Below are positions 49,168-57,724 of a DNA stretch of 64,000 bases, piece by piece. How positions within the stretch are numbered: the stretch's first letter is position 1; every line of letters starts with the position of its first letter. The position numbers and the translations under genes were made by a program. Where the stretch lies: the NCBI RefSeq assembly GCF_012349115.1, contig NZ_PQIG01000067.1, forward strand, positions 186,001 to 250,000, read 5' to 3'. This DNA comes from Rhizobium ruizarguesonis (GTDB lineage: Bacteria; Pseudomonadota; Alphaproteobacteria; Rhizobiales; Rhizobiaceae). The notes under the pieces are model-generated. The model had not been told where the DNA came from. It saw nothing but the letters and a program-made list of their open reading frames with translations, and searched no databases.

Positions 49168-50574
49168 ATGCTGCTGCTTCTTGGCTCGTTTCTGGTGCTG
49201 ATGCTGGTCGGGGTGCCCGTTGCCATCTCTATGGCCGTCGCATCCGTGCTTTACATCGTCCTTTATGGCGTCGCGCCCGACATCATCGTCGCCCAGCGCA
49301 TGATCGCCGGCGTCGAAAGCTTCCCGCTGCTCGCCGTGCCCTTCTTCATCCTCGCGGGCAACCTGATGAACTCAGCCGGTGTCACCGGCCGCATCTATTC
49401 CTTTGCCGTCGCTCTTGTCGGCTGGATGAAGGGCGGTCTCGCGCAAGTCAACATCATCGGTTCAGTGATCTTCTCCGGCATGTCGGGCACAGCGCTCGCC
49501 GACGCAGCGGGTATCGGCACGATCGAGATCAAGGCGATGAAAGATCACGGCTATCCGGTCGAGGCCGCGGTCGGCGTGACGGCGGCTTCGGCAACGCTCG
49601 GCCCGATCTTCCCGCCGTCGCTGCCTTTCGTGATCTACGGCATGATGGCGAACGTATCGATCGGCGCTCTTTTCATGGCGGGCATCCTGCCCGGCATTGT
49701 CATGACGCTCCTGATGATGATAACCGTCGCCGCCTTTGCCTATTGGAAGCGCTGGGGCTCCGATGCGCCGTTCGATGTGAGGCAGCTGCTGTCGGCGGGG
49801 ATGGAAATCGTCGTCGTCTTGGCAGTGCCGCTGGCCATCTATCTGCTGATGCAGGCGGGCGTATCGATGAATGTTGCGGCGGGCATTGCCCTTGCCCTGC
49901 TTCTTGCCCTCGACTGGTATTTCCGCTTCTCCGCCGTCATGGCGCTGATGACGCCTGTCATCCTCATCGGCGGCATGACGATGGGCTGGTTCACGCCGAC
50001 GGAGGCCGCCGTCGCAGCCGTCCTCTGGTCCCTGTTCCTCGGTCTGGTGCGTTACCGCACGATGACGCCCTCGACGCTCGCCAAGGCAAGTTTCGATACG
50101 ATCGAGACGACGGCATCCGTTCTCTTCATCGTCACCGCGGCATCGGTCTTTGCCTGGCTGCTGACGGTGAGCCAGGCGGCCCAATTGCTCTCCGATGCGA
50201 TCCTGTCGATCACCGACAATAAATGGGTTTTCCTGATCCTCGTGAACCTGCTGATGCTCTTCGTCGGCTGCTTCCTGGATACGATCGCAGCCATTACCAT
50301 CCTCGTGCCGATCCTTCTGCCGATCGTCCTGAAATTCGGGATCGATCCGGTCCAGTTCGGCCTCATCATGACGCTGAACCTGATGATCGGCCTGTTGCAC
50401 CCGCCGCTCGGCATGGTGCTTTTCGTGCTGTCGAGGGTCGCGAAACTCTCCGTCGAACGCACGACCATGGCGATCCTGCCCTGGCTGGTGCCGCTCTTCC
50501 TGGCGCTGATCCTGATCACCTTCGTGCCCGCCATATCGCTGTGGCTGCCGCAGCAGCTTGGACTGTTGAGATAG
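49168..50574 (+). CDS. TRAP transporter large permease (DctM type)
   Basis: 468-residue, about 12-helix Na+-coupled transporter subunit. VPFFILAGNLMNSAGVTGRIYSFA, GMSGTALADAAGIGTIEIKAMKDHGY and IGLLHPPLGMVLF are standard DctM motifs. Somewhat longer than the usual 425-430 residues. Works with the DctQ and DctP proteins encoded upstream. Confidence 0.93.
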   Translation: MLLLLGSFLVLMLVGVPVAISMAVASVLYIVLYGVAPDIIVAQRMIAGVESFPLLAVPFFILAGNLMNSAGVTGRIYSFAVALVGWMKGGLAQVNIIGSVIFSGMSGTALADAAGIGTIEIKAMKDHGYPVEAAVGVTAASATLGPIFPPSLPFVIYGMMANVSIGALFMAGILPGIVMTLLMMITVAAFAYWKRWGSDAPFDVRQLLSAGMEIVVVLAVPLAIYLLMQAGVSMNVAAGIALALLLALDWYFRFSAVMALMTPVILIGGMTMGWFTPTEAAVAAVLWSLFLGLVRYRTMTPSTLAKASFDTIETTASVLFIVTAASVFAWLLTVSQAAQLLSDAILSITDNKWVFLILVNLLMLFVGCFLDTIAAITILVPILLPIVLKFGIDPVQFGLIMTLNLMIGLLHPPLGMVLFVLSRVAKLSVERTTMAILPWLVPLFLALILITFVPAISLWLPQQLGLLR

Positions 50575-50575
50575 G

Positions 50576-51619
50576 ATGGACACGATGCGGACACGTGTGG
50601 CACGGCTTTACCAAAAGGGCGATCTCAGGATCGAGACCGCCGCGGTTGCGGCCCCTGGTCCCGGCGAGGTGCTTCTCAAAATGGCAGCCGCAGGGATTTG
50701 CGGCTCCGACCTGCATTATTATCAGGACGGCGGTTTCGGCCCAGTCCGGGTTCGCGAGCCGATCATACCCGGCCACGAGGCCTCGGGGACGGTGAGCCAA
50801 GCGGGCGAGGGGGTCGACCTGAAGACCGGTACGCTGGTGGCGGTCAGTCCCAGCCAACCCTGCGGGCATTGCGAATATTGCCAGAAAAACATGCCGATCC
50901 ACTGCCTGGACATGCGCTTCATGGGCAGTGCGATGCGCCTGCCGCATGAGCAGGGCATGTTCCGGGAATGGCTGGTGGTGCCGGCCAAGCAATGCTTTGC
51001 AGTCGGAGTTGCGACAACTGCTGCAGAAGCGGCCTGCAGTGAGCCGCTCTCCGTCTGCCTGCACGCGGCATCGCGCGCAGGAGATATCACAGGCAAACGC
51101 GTGCTGGTCACCGGAGCCGGCCCGATCGGCGACCTGATGGTCGCCGTCGCCTCCTATCACGGCGCAAGCGAGATCGTGGTGACCGATCTCGCGGATGCGG
51201 CTCTGGACAGGGCCAAAGCGATAGGCGCCAGCCGCACGATCAATGTTTCCAAAGATGCCCCGGCGCTTGCGGAATACGAGGCGGGAAAGGGCTATTTCGA
51301 TCTCGTTTTCGAATGCTCGGCCGCCGCTCCGGCCATCCGCGGCGCGATTGCCGCCATCAGGCCGCGCGGAACGATCGTGCAGGTCGGCGTCACGGGAGAC
51401 GTCTCGATCCCTCTCAACGCCATCGTCGGCAAGGAGCTTCAGCTCCACGGAACGCAGCGCTTCCATGAGGAGTTCGGTACCGCCGTCGAGCTGATCTCCA
51501 GCCGCAAGATCGATGTGCGGCCGATCATCAGCCACAGCCTGCCGCTCGAAGAAGCCACCGCAGCCTTCACCCTCGCGGGCGACCGTACGGCGGCCTGCAA
51601 GGTGCAACTGACCTTTTAA
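50576..51619 (+). CDS. idnD: L-idonate 5-dehydrogenase-like zinc alcohol dehydrogenase
   Basis: 347-residue zinc-dependent MDR dehydrogenase. AGICGSDLHYYQDGGFG gives the catalytic zinc cysteine, IIPGHEASGTV the histidine-glutamate, CGHCEYCQKNMPIHC the four structural-zinc cysteines, and VTGAGPIGDLMVAVA the NAD-binding glycines. HYYQDGGFG and FMGSAMRLPHEQGMFREWLVV are typical of L-idonate 5-dehydrogenases (L-idonate to 5-keto-D-gluconate). One base separates it from dctM, so the TRAP system probably imports its substrate. Confidence 0.85.
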   Translation: MDTMRTRVARLYQKGDLRIETAAVAAPGPGEVLLKMAAAGICGSDLHYYQDGGFGPVRVREPIIPGHEASGTVSQAGEGVDLKTGTLVAVSPSQPCGHCEYCQKNMPIHCLDMRFMGSAMRLPHEQGMFREWLVVPAKQCFAVGVATTAAEAACSEPLSVCLHAASRAGDITGKRVLVTGAGPIGDLMVAVASYHGASEIVVTDLADAALDRAKAIGASRTINVSKDAPALAEYEAGKGYFDLVFECSAAAPAIRGAIAAIRPRGTIVQVGVTGDVSIPLNAIVGKELQLHGTQRFHEEFGTAVELISSRKIDVRPIISHSLPLEEATAAFTLAGDRTAACKVQLTF

Positions 51620-51794
51620 AGCGCGTCGCGGAACTCACACCTGTGCTCGGTCGGGCGATGAGCATCGAAGGCCGCTAGGCCGACGCAGCATTCGCTTCAC
51701 CACGAAGGCAGCAACCTTCCCCTGACCCGACACTGCCCTATCGCTGAGGCGAGCGGATTCGATTCCGGATCTCAGGAAATTCTTGACGCCTATC

Positions 51795-51808
51795 TTATGT
51801 CTACATAA
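51795..51808. promoter_or_regulatory. Perfect inverted repeat upstream of a GntR gene
   Basis: TTATGTCTACATAA: TTATGT and ACATAA around a 2-bp centre, 22 bp before the regulator's ATG and 6 bp after TTGACG (51783-51788), a possible -35 box. A likely autoregulatory operator of the FCD-type GntR protein. Confidence 0.55.
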
Positions 51809-51830
51809 TGTCTTTCAAAAGGATTATGAG

Positions 51831-52538
51831 ATGGACGATGACATTATCTCCGAGATCGGCAACCCCGATCGCAAAGTGAATCTGAGCCTGACGCTCCGCA
51901 GACGCATCCTGACGATGGAGCTGGCGCCGGGTGCGGTGTTGGACGAAGTGGCGCTGAGCGAGGAGTTCGGGCTATCCCGCCCGCCGGTTCGCGAGTTGAT
52001 GCGGCAGATGGCTGGCGAAGGCTATATCGAGCTGGAAGCCAACCGGGCGGCGCGCGTCAGTTCGATGAGTTACCAGTCCTTGCATGACTTCTTCCTTCTT
52101 GCACCGATGATCTACATCACCGCCAACAAGCTGGCGGCCGAGAATGGAACGCGCGGGCAGCTCGACCTGCTCAAGCAGATGCAGCAGTCGTTTCGAAAGG
52201 CCGTCGACAATTGCGACGTCGAGGGGCGCGTCTTCTACAACGACCAGTTCCACCGCCAGATCGGCGAGATGGCACACAACGTCTATCTCGTTCCGAGCCT
52301 GCGGCGACTGCAGATCGACCATGCGCGCATCGGCAAGGTCTTCTACAAGCACCCGAACACGCCTCGCATGCAGGAAGAGCTCGAACTCGCCACGCAACAA
52401 CATGACGAGATGATCGAAGCGATCGGGAAACGCGATCCCGACGCAGCCGGAGAACTGGCGCGGCTTCACCTCGAGCTTTCACGACGAAACATGGCCATGT
52501 ACGCGGCCCCAGAGGGCCTAGAGACCCCGACCCTCTAG
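51831..52538 (+). CDS. GntR-family transcriptional regulator (FCD domain)
   Basis: 235 residues: winged HTH (about 10-80, with ALSEEFGLSRPPVRELMRQMAGEGYIEL) and FCD domain (about 90-215, with VFYNDQFHRQIGEMAHNVYL and ATQQHDEMIEAIGKRDP). ATG 51831 has AAAAGGA upstream; the frame opens at 51783. First gene of a likely operon with the DapA-like and FAD-dependent enzymes. Ligand unknown. Confidence 0.88.
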   Translation: MDDDIISEIGNPDRKVNLSLTLRRRILTMELAPGAVLDEVALSEEFGLSRPPVRELMRQMAGEGYIELEANRAARVSSMSYQSLHDFFLLAPMIYITANKLAAENGTRGQLDLLKQMQQSFRKAVDNCDVEGRVFYNDQFHRQIGEMAHNVYLVPSLRRLQIDHARIGKVFYKHPNTPRMQEELELATQQHDEMIEAIGKRDPDAAGELARLHLELSRRNMAMYAAPEGLETPTL

Positions 52539-52586
52539 GACCATTTGGCTTGACCCTTCGGCAGCCTAACGCGAGACACAAAACGA

Positions 52587-53474
52587 ATGTCTAACTTCCA
52601 GTTTCCAGGCCTGAATCTTGCCATTACGACGCCGTTCGACCATGCCGGACGCATCGACTACGGCAGGCTCGAACACAATGTCGAGCGCTACCTCGCAGCA
52701 GGCGTCAAGAGCTTCCTATTCAGCTCCGGCACCGGCATGCACGTCTACCTTTCCAAGGAGGAATCCGAGGAGTTGATCCGGCGCGGAGCGCGGATCGTCA
52801 ACGGACGGGCAAAGGTGATTGCGCAGACCTCCGCTCTCCTCGTGGAAGACGTCATCGAGCGTACTATCCGCGCGCGCGACGCTGGCGCCGAAGGCGTCAT
52901 GGTTCTTCCGCCCTTCTTCGAGGGACCGACCGACGACCAAGGCATCGTCGATTTCTACAGCGAGGTTGCGACGGCCGGTCTTCCGGTGATTGGCTACAAC
53001 GTTCCCCAAGCGGTCGGCGTCGCCGTCACGACCGAACTTCTCGACAAGCTGAGCGAAATCCCCGGCTTTTGTGCCGTCAAGGACAGCAGCGGCGATCTTG
53101 GAAAGCAGGCAGCACTTATCCGCACCGGCCGTTTCGTCATGAATGGCGCTGACCCTCTCGTTCCCTACGCGCTCTATGCCGGATGCAACGGCCTGATCTG
53201 GGGTGGGGCGAACTTCGCTCCGAGAACCTGCGTCGCCCTCGTCGAGGCCGCCGCTGAGCACAAGTGGGACGAGGTTCGCGCCCTTTGGAAAATCTTGGAG
53301 CCGTCGATGGGGCTGATCTGGGAAGGCGACTACGTGCAGTCCGTCTATGCGGCGGCAGATCTGGTGGGCTACGGCGCCGGCGTTCCACGAAAGCCGCTGC
53401 GCGGGCTTGCCCCAGAAAAGCTTCCGGCCGTCCGGCGCGCGCTCGAAACGCTCATGGAGCGGGAAGCAATCTGA
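52587..53474 (+). CDS. Dihydrodipicolinate synthase-family lyase/aldolase
   Basis: 295-residue class I (Schiff-base) TIM-barrel enzyme of the DapA/NAL family. Lys165 in FCAVKDSSGD is the Schiff-base lysine and Tyr137 in PVIGYNVPQA the partner tyrosine; SSGTGMHVYLS is the substrate-carboxylate loop (TTGE equivalent, with Glu replaced). Beside a GntR regulator and a DAO-type FAD enzyme, a catabolic role such as a keto-acid aldolase/dehydratase or a hydroxyproline-type deaminase is more likely than lysine synthesis. Confidence 0.87.
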   Translation: MSNFQFPGLNLAITTPFDHAGRIDYGRLEHNVERYLAAGVKSFLFSSGTGMHVYLSKEESEELIRRGARIVNGRAKVIAQTSALLVEDVIERTIRARDAGAEGVMVLPPFFEGPTDDQGIVDFYSEVATAGLPVIGYNVPQAVGVAVTTELLDKLSEIPGFCAVKDSSGDLGKQAALIRTGRFVMNGADPLVPYALYAGCNGLIWGGANFAPRTCVALVEAAAEHKWDEVRALWKILEPSMGLIWEGDYVQSVYAAADLVGYGAGVPRKPLRGLAPEKLPAVRRALETLMEREAI

Positions 53475-53475
53475 C

Positions 53476-54828
53476 GTGACCCAGGCCGCAAGGAACGTCT
53501 TCGTTGCATCCAGGCTTCCGAAACGCGCAGGCGTTTCGGGCTGGGTGGCCACGCTTGCGCCGCGCACGCCACAGTCCACGCTGAACGGTTCGGTCATTGC
53601 GGATGTCGCAATCATAGGCGGCGGTTTCGCAGGGCTTTCCGCGGCCCGGCGCATCTCACGCCTGGACCCAACCGCGCGGGTCGCCGTGCTGGAAGCGGGT
53701 ATTGTCGGCGAGGGGCCGGCGGGCGCGAATTCGGGCTTCATCATCGACCTGCCGCACGAGGTCTCGTCCGATGGTTTCAGCGGAGAGTCGGCGGCCAGGT
53801 TCAGACAGTCCGTGCTCATACAGCGCTCGGCTATTGCTCTGGCGACCGAGATGGCGACCGAAAACGGTTGGGAGAAGAACGTGTTCGATCCCTGTGGTCG
53901 ATACAGCGTCGCCATCAGCGCGGAAGGCGACAAGCACCTCGAGGACTATGCGCAGCAGCTCTCGAAAATGGGCGAAGACCATCGGCTCCTGAGGACCAGG
54001 GAGATCGGAGCGGTCACGGGATCGCCGGTCTACACCTCCGGTCTGTTCACGCCCGGTACGGTCATCGTGCAGCCCGCCGCCTACATTCGCGGGGTCGCCG
54101 ACTGCCTGAAGAAGCCGGTCACCCTTTACGAGCGGACGCCGGCGCTCTCGTTCGAACGCCTCGGTACGGGCTGGCTCGTCAAGACGCCGCAGGGTTCGGT
54201 GCAGGCGGCGAAGATCATCATGGCAAACAATGGACATGCGGAGAGCTTCGGCTTCTTCCGTGGACGCCTGCTTCACGTCTTCACCTACGCCTCCCTCACC
54301 GAGGCGTTCGACCCCTCGTGCCTCAGTGGAGAACGGAAGTGGGCCGCCACTCCCGCCCTGCCGATGGGAACGACCGTCCGCCGCATCAGCACCGGCACCG
54401 GCACCGGCGACCGAATCCTGGTGCGCTCCCGCTACAGCTATAATCCGAGCATCGCAGTCAGCGACGCCGCGATCCAGCGAGCCGGCCGCCTCCACGACGG
54501 CAAGTTCTCCAAACGCTTTCCCACCCTTAGCGGCGTCGGGATGCAGTATCGCTGGGCCGGTGCGATGGCGCTCACACGCAATCATGTGCCGGCATTCGGT
54601 GAGATCGAGCGTGGCGTATTCGCGGCATGCGGCTGCAACGGCCTTGGAGCATCGAACTCGACGGCATCAGGGATCGCGGCTGCGGAGCTGACGCTCGGAC
54701 ATGATTCCGAACTCGGCCGCGTCTACGCGCGCCTGGCTGCCCCGACGGCATTGCCGCCGCAGCCTTTCACGACGATCGGAGCAAAGATCCACCTCGCCTA
54801 TCGCGAGTGGAGTGCAGGATCCGAGTGA
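53476..54828 (+). CDS. FAD-dependent amine/amino-acid oxidoreductase (DAO family)
   Basis: 450-residue flavoenzyme. VADVAIIGGGFAGLSAARRIS is the FAD Rossmann motif near residue 40, VAVLEAGIVGEGPAGANSGFI the second-strand Glu and the G-A-N-S-G-F segment typical of PuuB/gamma-glutamylputrescine oxidoreductase-like enzymes, and VFAACGCNGLGASNSTASGIAAAE the C-terminal FAD-binding motif. Start is GTG 53476, 1 bp after the dapA-like stop; the frame opens within that gene. Substrate unknown; an N-alkyl or cyclic amino acid is plausible. Confidence 0.85.
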   Translation: MTQAARNVFVASRLPKRAGVSGWVATLAPRTPQSTLNGSVIADVAIIGGGFAGLSAARRISRLDPTARVAVLEAGIVGEGPAGANSGFIIDLPHEVSSDGFSGESAARFRQSVLIQRSAIALATEMATENGWEKNVFDPCGRYSVAISAEGDKHLEDYAQQLSKMGEDHRLLRTREIGAVTGSPVYTSGLFTPGTVIVQPAAYIRGVADCLKKPVTLYERTPALSFERLGTGWLVKTPQGSVQAAKIIMANNGHAESFGFFRGRLLHVFTYASLTEAFDPSCLSGERKWAATPALPMGTTVRRISTGTGTGDRILVRSRYSYNPSIAVSDAAIQRAGRLHDGKFSKRFPTLSGVGMQYRWAGAMALTRNHVPAFGEIERGVFAACGCNGLGASNSTASGIAAAELTLGHDSELGRVYARLAAPTALPPQPFTTIGAKIHLAYREWSAGSE

Positions 54829-55079
54829 CGAGGGACGACATCACCATTGTATCACCCGGCGGTTCGTCCTGCCGGACGGTGAGCCGTTCCGGCAATGCCG
54901 AATCGATCGGTTCGCTATAAATAAACGCTATAGCGGCAGAGTGGAGCTGTGTTGGCCAGCGACGCTTCCCTGAACCTACTGTGATGGTGTCAGCGCTGGG
55001 CTGAGGCTATAAGAACCGCGGTGTTGGGTAGCGGTCCAGCAAGGACTGAAGCCCCAGAATTTCTGCGGCATCGGCCATT

Positions 55080-56735
55080 CTAGTTTGCTTTCCAGTTCGC
55101 ATTATCGGGGATCGACCGCTGAGGCACGACGACCTGGATGATGGACGGACTGTTCAGGTTTTCTTTCGCGCCATTTATGGCTTCCTCGAGTTCGCCATAG
55201 GTGTCCACTTTCCAGCCTTGGCAGCCAAAGACCTCTGCCAACTTGCTGTAATTCCATCGGTGCAGGATGCATGAATTGTAAAACGGCTTGTTACCATGGA
55301 AAACCGATGCATCGGCAAGCCATTGCTCCACGCCATAGATGCCGTTGTCCATCACGAAGATGATCGGGTTGAGATTGAAGCGGGTTTGTGTCGAGAGGCA
55401 TTGAGCGGTCATCTGAAACCCGCCATCCCCCGCAAAGACCAGTAGCCTCTGTTTATCTTGCTTCGCCAGCGAAACCCCGGTCGCGGCGGGACCGATATAA
55501 CCGATCGCCGAATAGGATGATTGTACGATGAAACCGCGGCGAGCACCCACTTCAAGAAGCAAGCTCCCGAAATAATTCAAACTCGCGTCGGCACCAACGA
55601 TAGTATTTCCGTCGATCTGCTGCTGAATGAAATGGTAGAAGCCCTGATAGGTAATTTCGCCTGCCGGATTCACGGCCGGCGCTTGCCGGGCTGTTTTCGC
55701 CGGAAGACTTTGGGCCTTGCACGTCAGCCTTTTGTCAATCAAGCCGTTGACGAGGTCCGCCAGCGAAACCTCTGCGTTGAAGATCGTGCCATATTTCACT
55801 GTATCCCAGGAGGCGAATGCGGTTTTATCGAGATCGATAGGCCAGCCCAAATCATTGATATCAGTCAACCAGACGCCCAGCGCCAATACGAAGTCGGATT
55901 CTTTGACCAACGACTGGACATAGGGTGACGACGATTCGCCATCAAATACCCCGGCAAATTGGACATCGTCTTCCGATAGGATGGCCTTGCTCAAAAGCTC
56001 GGTCACGTAGGGAATCTTGAGGGCTCGAATGAGCCGCTCCGCCTGGTCGTGAAGGCCAAACCGGTCGATCTCGACACCGATCCAGATCAGGGGTTTGGTG
56101 GCATTTTGCAATCTTTCGCTGATTTGCGCGATCGACTGATTGAGACTGTCCTCGTCGGATATGTCCGGCGCCGCTTTTAAAGCATTCGACGGGCGCGTGC
56201 ATTCCAGGTCCACCATATCCTCCAGCAACTCGATATAGACTGGACGTCTTTCGGTGATGCACTGCGTCAGCGCATAATCTATGAGCATTGGCGCAAGATG
56301 AGGGCTATCGATGCGGACGGCAGCGGCCGTTATATATTCGAACACCTGAAGATCCGTTTCCCGCCCGCTGATGAAGTGATGCGCACTGTAGCCGGTTTGT
56401 TCGAATGTGAGCGTTTTCTTGATGCTTGGCGCACCGTTGATCAGAACGACCGGCACTTTCTCGACGTAAGATCCGGCGATCGCATTTGTTGCACAAAGCG
56501 AGCCTGCGGAATAAGTAACGCAAAGCGCACCAATGCCTTTCAGTCTCGCATAGCCGTCAGCCGCATAACCGGCATTCAGTTCATTCACCTCCTCGATGAC
56601 CTGAATACCGCTTTTCTCGACATAACTGTTCACCCATTCGATCGAATAATCGCCCGCTACGGAAAACAGGTGTCCCAGGGCCAGTTCGCGAAGTCTGTCG
56701 ACCAGATATTGTCCAACCGTGTATGTCTCGCCCAT
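55080..56735 (-). CDS. ThDP-dependent 2-keto-acid decarboxylase (pyruvate/indolepyruvate decarboxylase family)
   Basis: 551 residues in the three-domain PDC/IPDC fold. VIEEVNELNAGYAADGYAR carries the cofactor-activating Glu, GYSAHHF the active-site His pair, and VFAGDGGFQMTAQCLSTQTR with IIFVMDN the Mg-ThDP motif (GDG...N). Substrate could be pyruvate, phenylpyruvate or indolepyruvate; the last would give indole-3-acetaldehyde. GC is visibly lower (near 50%) than in flanking genes, as in the adjacent hydrolase gene, suggesting joint transfer. Last gene of the minus-strand run. Confidence 0.88.
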   Translation of the reverse strand: MGETYTVGQYLVDRLRELALGHLFSVAGDYSIEWVNSYVEKSGIQVIEEVNELNAGYAADGYARLKGIGALCVTYSAGSLCATNAIAGSYVEKVPVVLINGAPSIKKTLTFEQTGYSAHHFISGRETDLQVFEYITAAAVRIDSPHLAPMLIDYALTQCITERRPVYIELLEDMVDLECTRPSNALKAAPDISDEDSLNQSIAQISERLQNATKPLIWIGVEIDRFGLHDQAERLIRALKIPYVTELLSKAILSEDDVQFAGVFDGESSSPYVQSLVKESDFVLALGVWLTDINDLGWPIDLDKTAFASWDTVKYGTIFNAEVSLADLVNGLIDKRLTCKAQSLPAKTARQAPAVNPAGEITYQGFYHFIQQQIDGNTIVGADASLNYFGSLLLEVGARRGFIVQSSYSAIGYIGPAATGVSLAKQDKQRLLVFAGDGGFQMTAQCLSTQTRFNLNPIIFVMDNGIYGVEQWLADASVFHGNKPFYNSCILHRWNYSKLAEVFGCQGWKVDTYGELEEAINGAKENLNSPSIIQVVVPQRSIPDNANWKAN

Positions 56736-56771
56736 GTTCCAACGGCTCCCCTGTTGACGACAATTGACGTA

Positions 56772-57596
56772 TTAAAACTCGCTCGCGTTATCGAATAAGC
56801 GCGGTATGTATATGTCGAATATGCCGGGGCATTTTCGTTCGGGAAATCTTTCCAGCAGGAAGCGCTTGAAAGCATCATTGGTGAGTCCGTTGCCGGCGGC
56901 CTCCATGGCAACGGACAAATACTCTATATTTTTGGCAACCTCGTTTTTGTCGGCCGGAAAGCCGTGGCCGGGAAGGAACAGGTCGTAGTCGGACAGCAGC
57001 ATACCCTGCAAAATCCCAATCCAATGCTCCATGTATTTCGTCAGATAAAGGTGCGTTCCGCTGTAGATCAGGTCTTGCGCAATAAAAACGCCCACGTCCG
57101 GAAGACCTATGGTGAGGAGAAAATCGATCTCCGTATCAACGACTTCATCAAAGACGTATTTGACTCCGTCGATGACTTCCGCGCCGGCGCGGACAGTTTT
57201 TTCGGGAATTATCAGGCTCTTCGGAGCGAGATTGCCCATTTTCCAATGGTCATTCAGGGAATCTTGCCCGTGCTGCTTCAGGAACTCTTTCGTTTCCGGC
57301 AATGCATAAATCGGAATGTCGCTGAATGCGGCTCCCAGGCCAAACCAGTGGTCGGGGTGCCTGTGCGACAGGTAAATCCGGTCGATCTCCTTGCCGATAC
57401 TGTTGGCATATTCCCTGAATTGCAGCGCATAGGGAACGAGGAATTGGCCATCGACAAGAACAAGCTTGTTCCTGCTTTCGATTATGTGCGTTGCATTGGC
57501 GATGTTGTCATCCGTGAAAGCTGAAATGAAAGTATGAATACGGACATCGCCTGCTCGCCTGACGATTTTAATGGGATCCGGCAATTGCGTGACCAT
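56772..57596 (-). CDS. Metallo-beta-lactamase-fold hydrolase
   Basis: 274 residues with no signal peptide. LSHRHPDHWFG is the HxHxDH metal motif, VDTEIDFLL and VFIAQDLIYSG hold the bridging Asp region, and LFLPGHGFPADK the late PGHG histidine. It belongs to the broad glyoxalase II/quorum-quenching lactonase-like group; substrate unknown. GGGAG precedes the ATG. It lies 36 bp upstream of the decarboxylase gene with similar low GC. Confidence 0.85.
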   Translation of the reverse strand: MVTQLPDPIKIVRRAGDVRIHTFISAFTDDNIANATHIIESRNKLVLVDGQFLVPYALQFREYANSIGKEIDRIYLSHRHPDHWFGLGAAFSDIPIYALPETKEFLKQHGQDSLNDHWKMGNLAPKSLIIPEKTVRAGAEVIDGVKYVFDEVVDTEIDFLLTIGLPDVGVFIAQDLIYSGTHLYLTKYMEHWIGILQGMLLSDYDLFLPGHGFPADKNEVAKNIEYLSVAMEAAGNGLTNDAFKRFLLERFPERKCPGIFDIYIPRLFDNASEF

Positions 57597-57724
57597 AGGT
57601 ATCTCCCTGATTGAAGGTCGTTTGCTGAGGTTTGACGTTCACCCGGGCACGGCGGAGATGAGGGCTCCCCAACATTCCTGGCCAGCATTCCCGGGTTGTT
57701 TCCAGCATGTGCGCCCGAGCGCCA

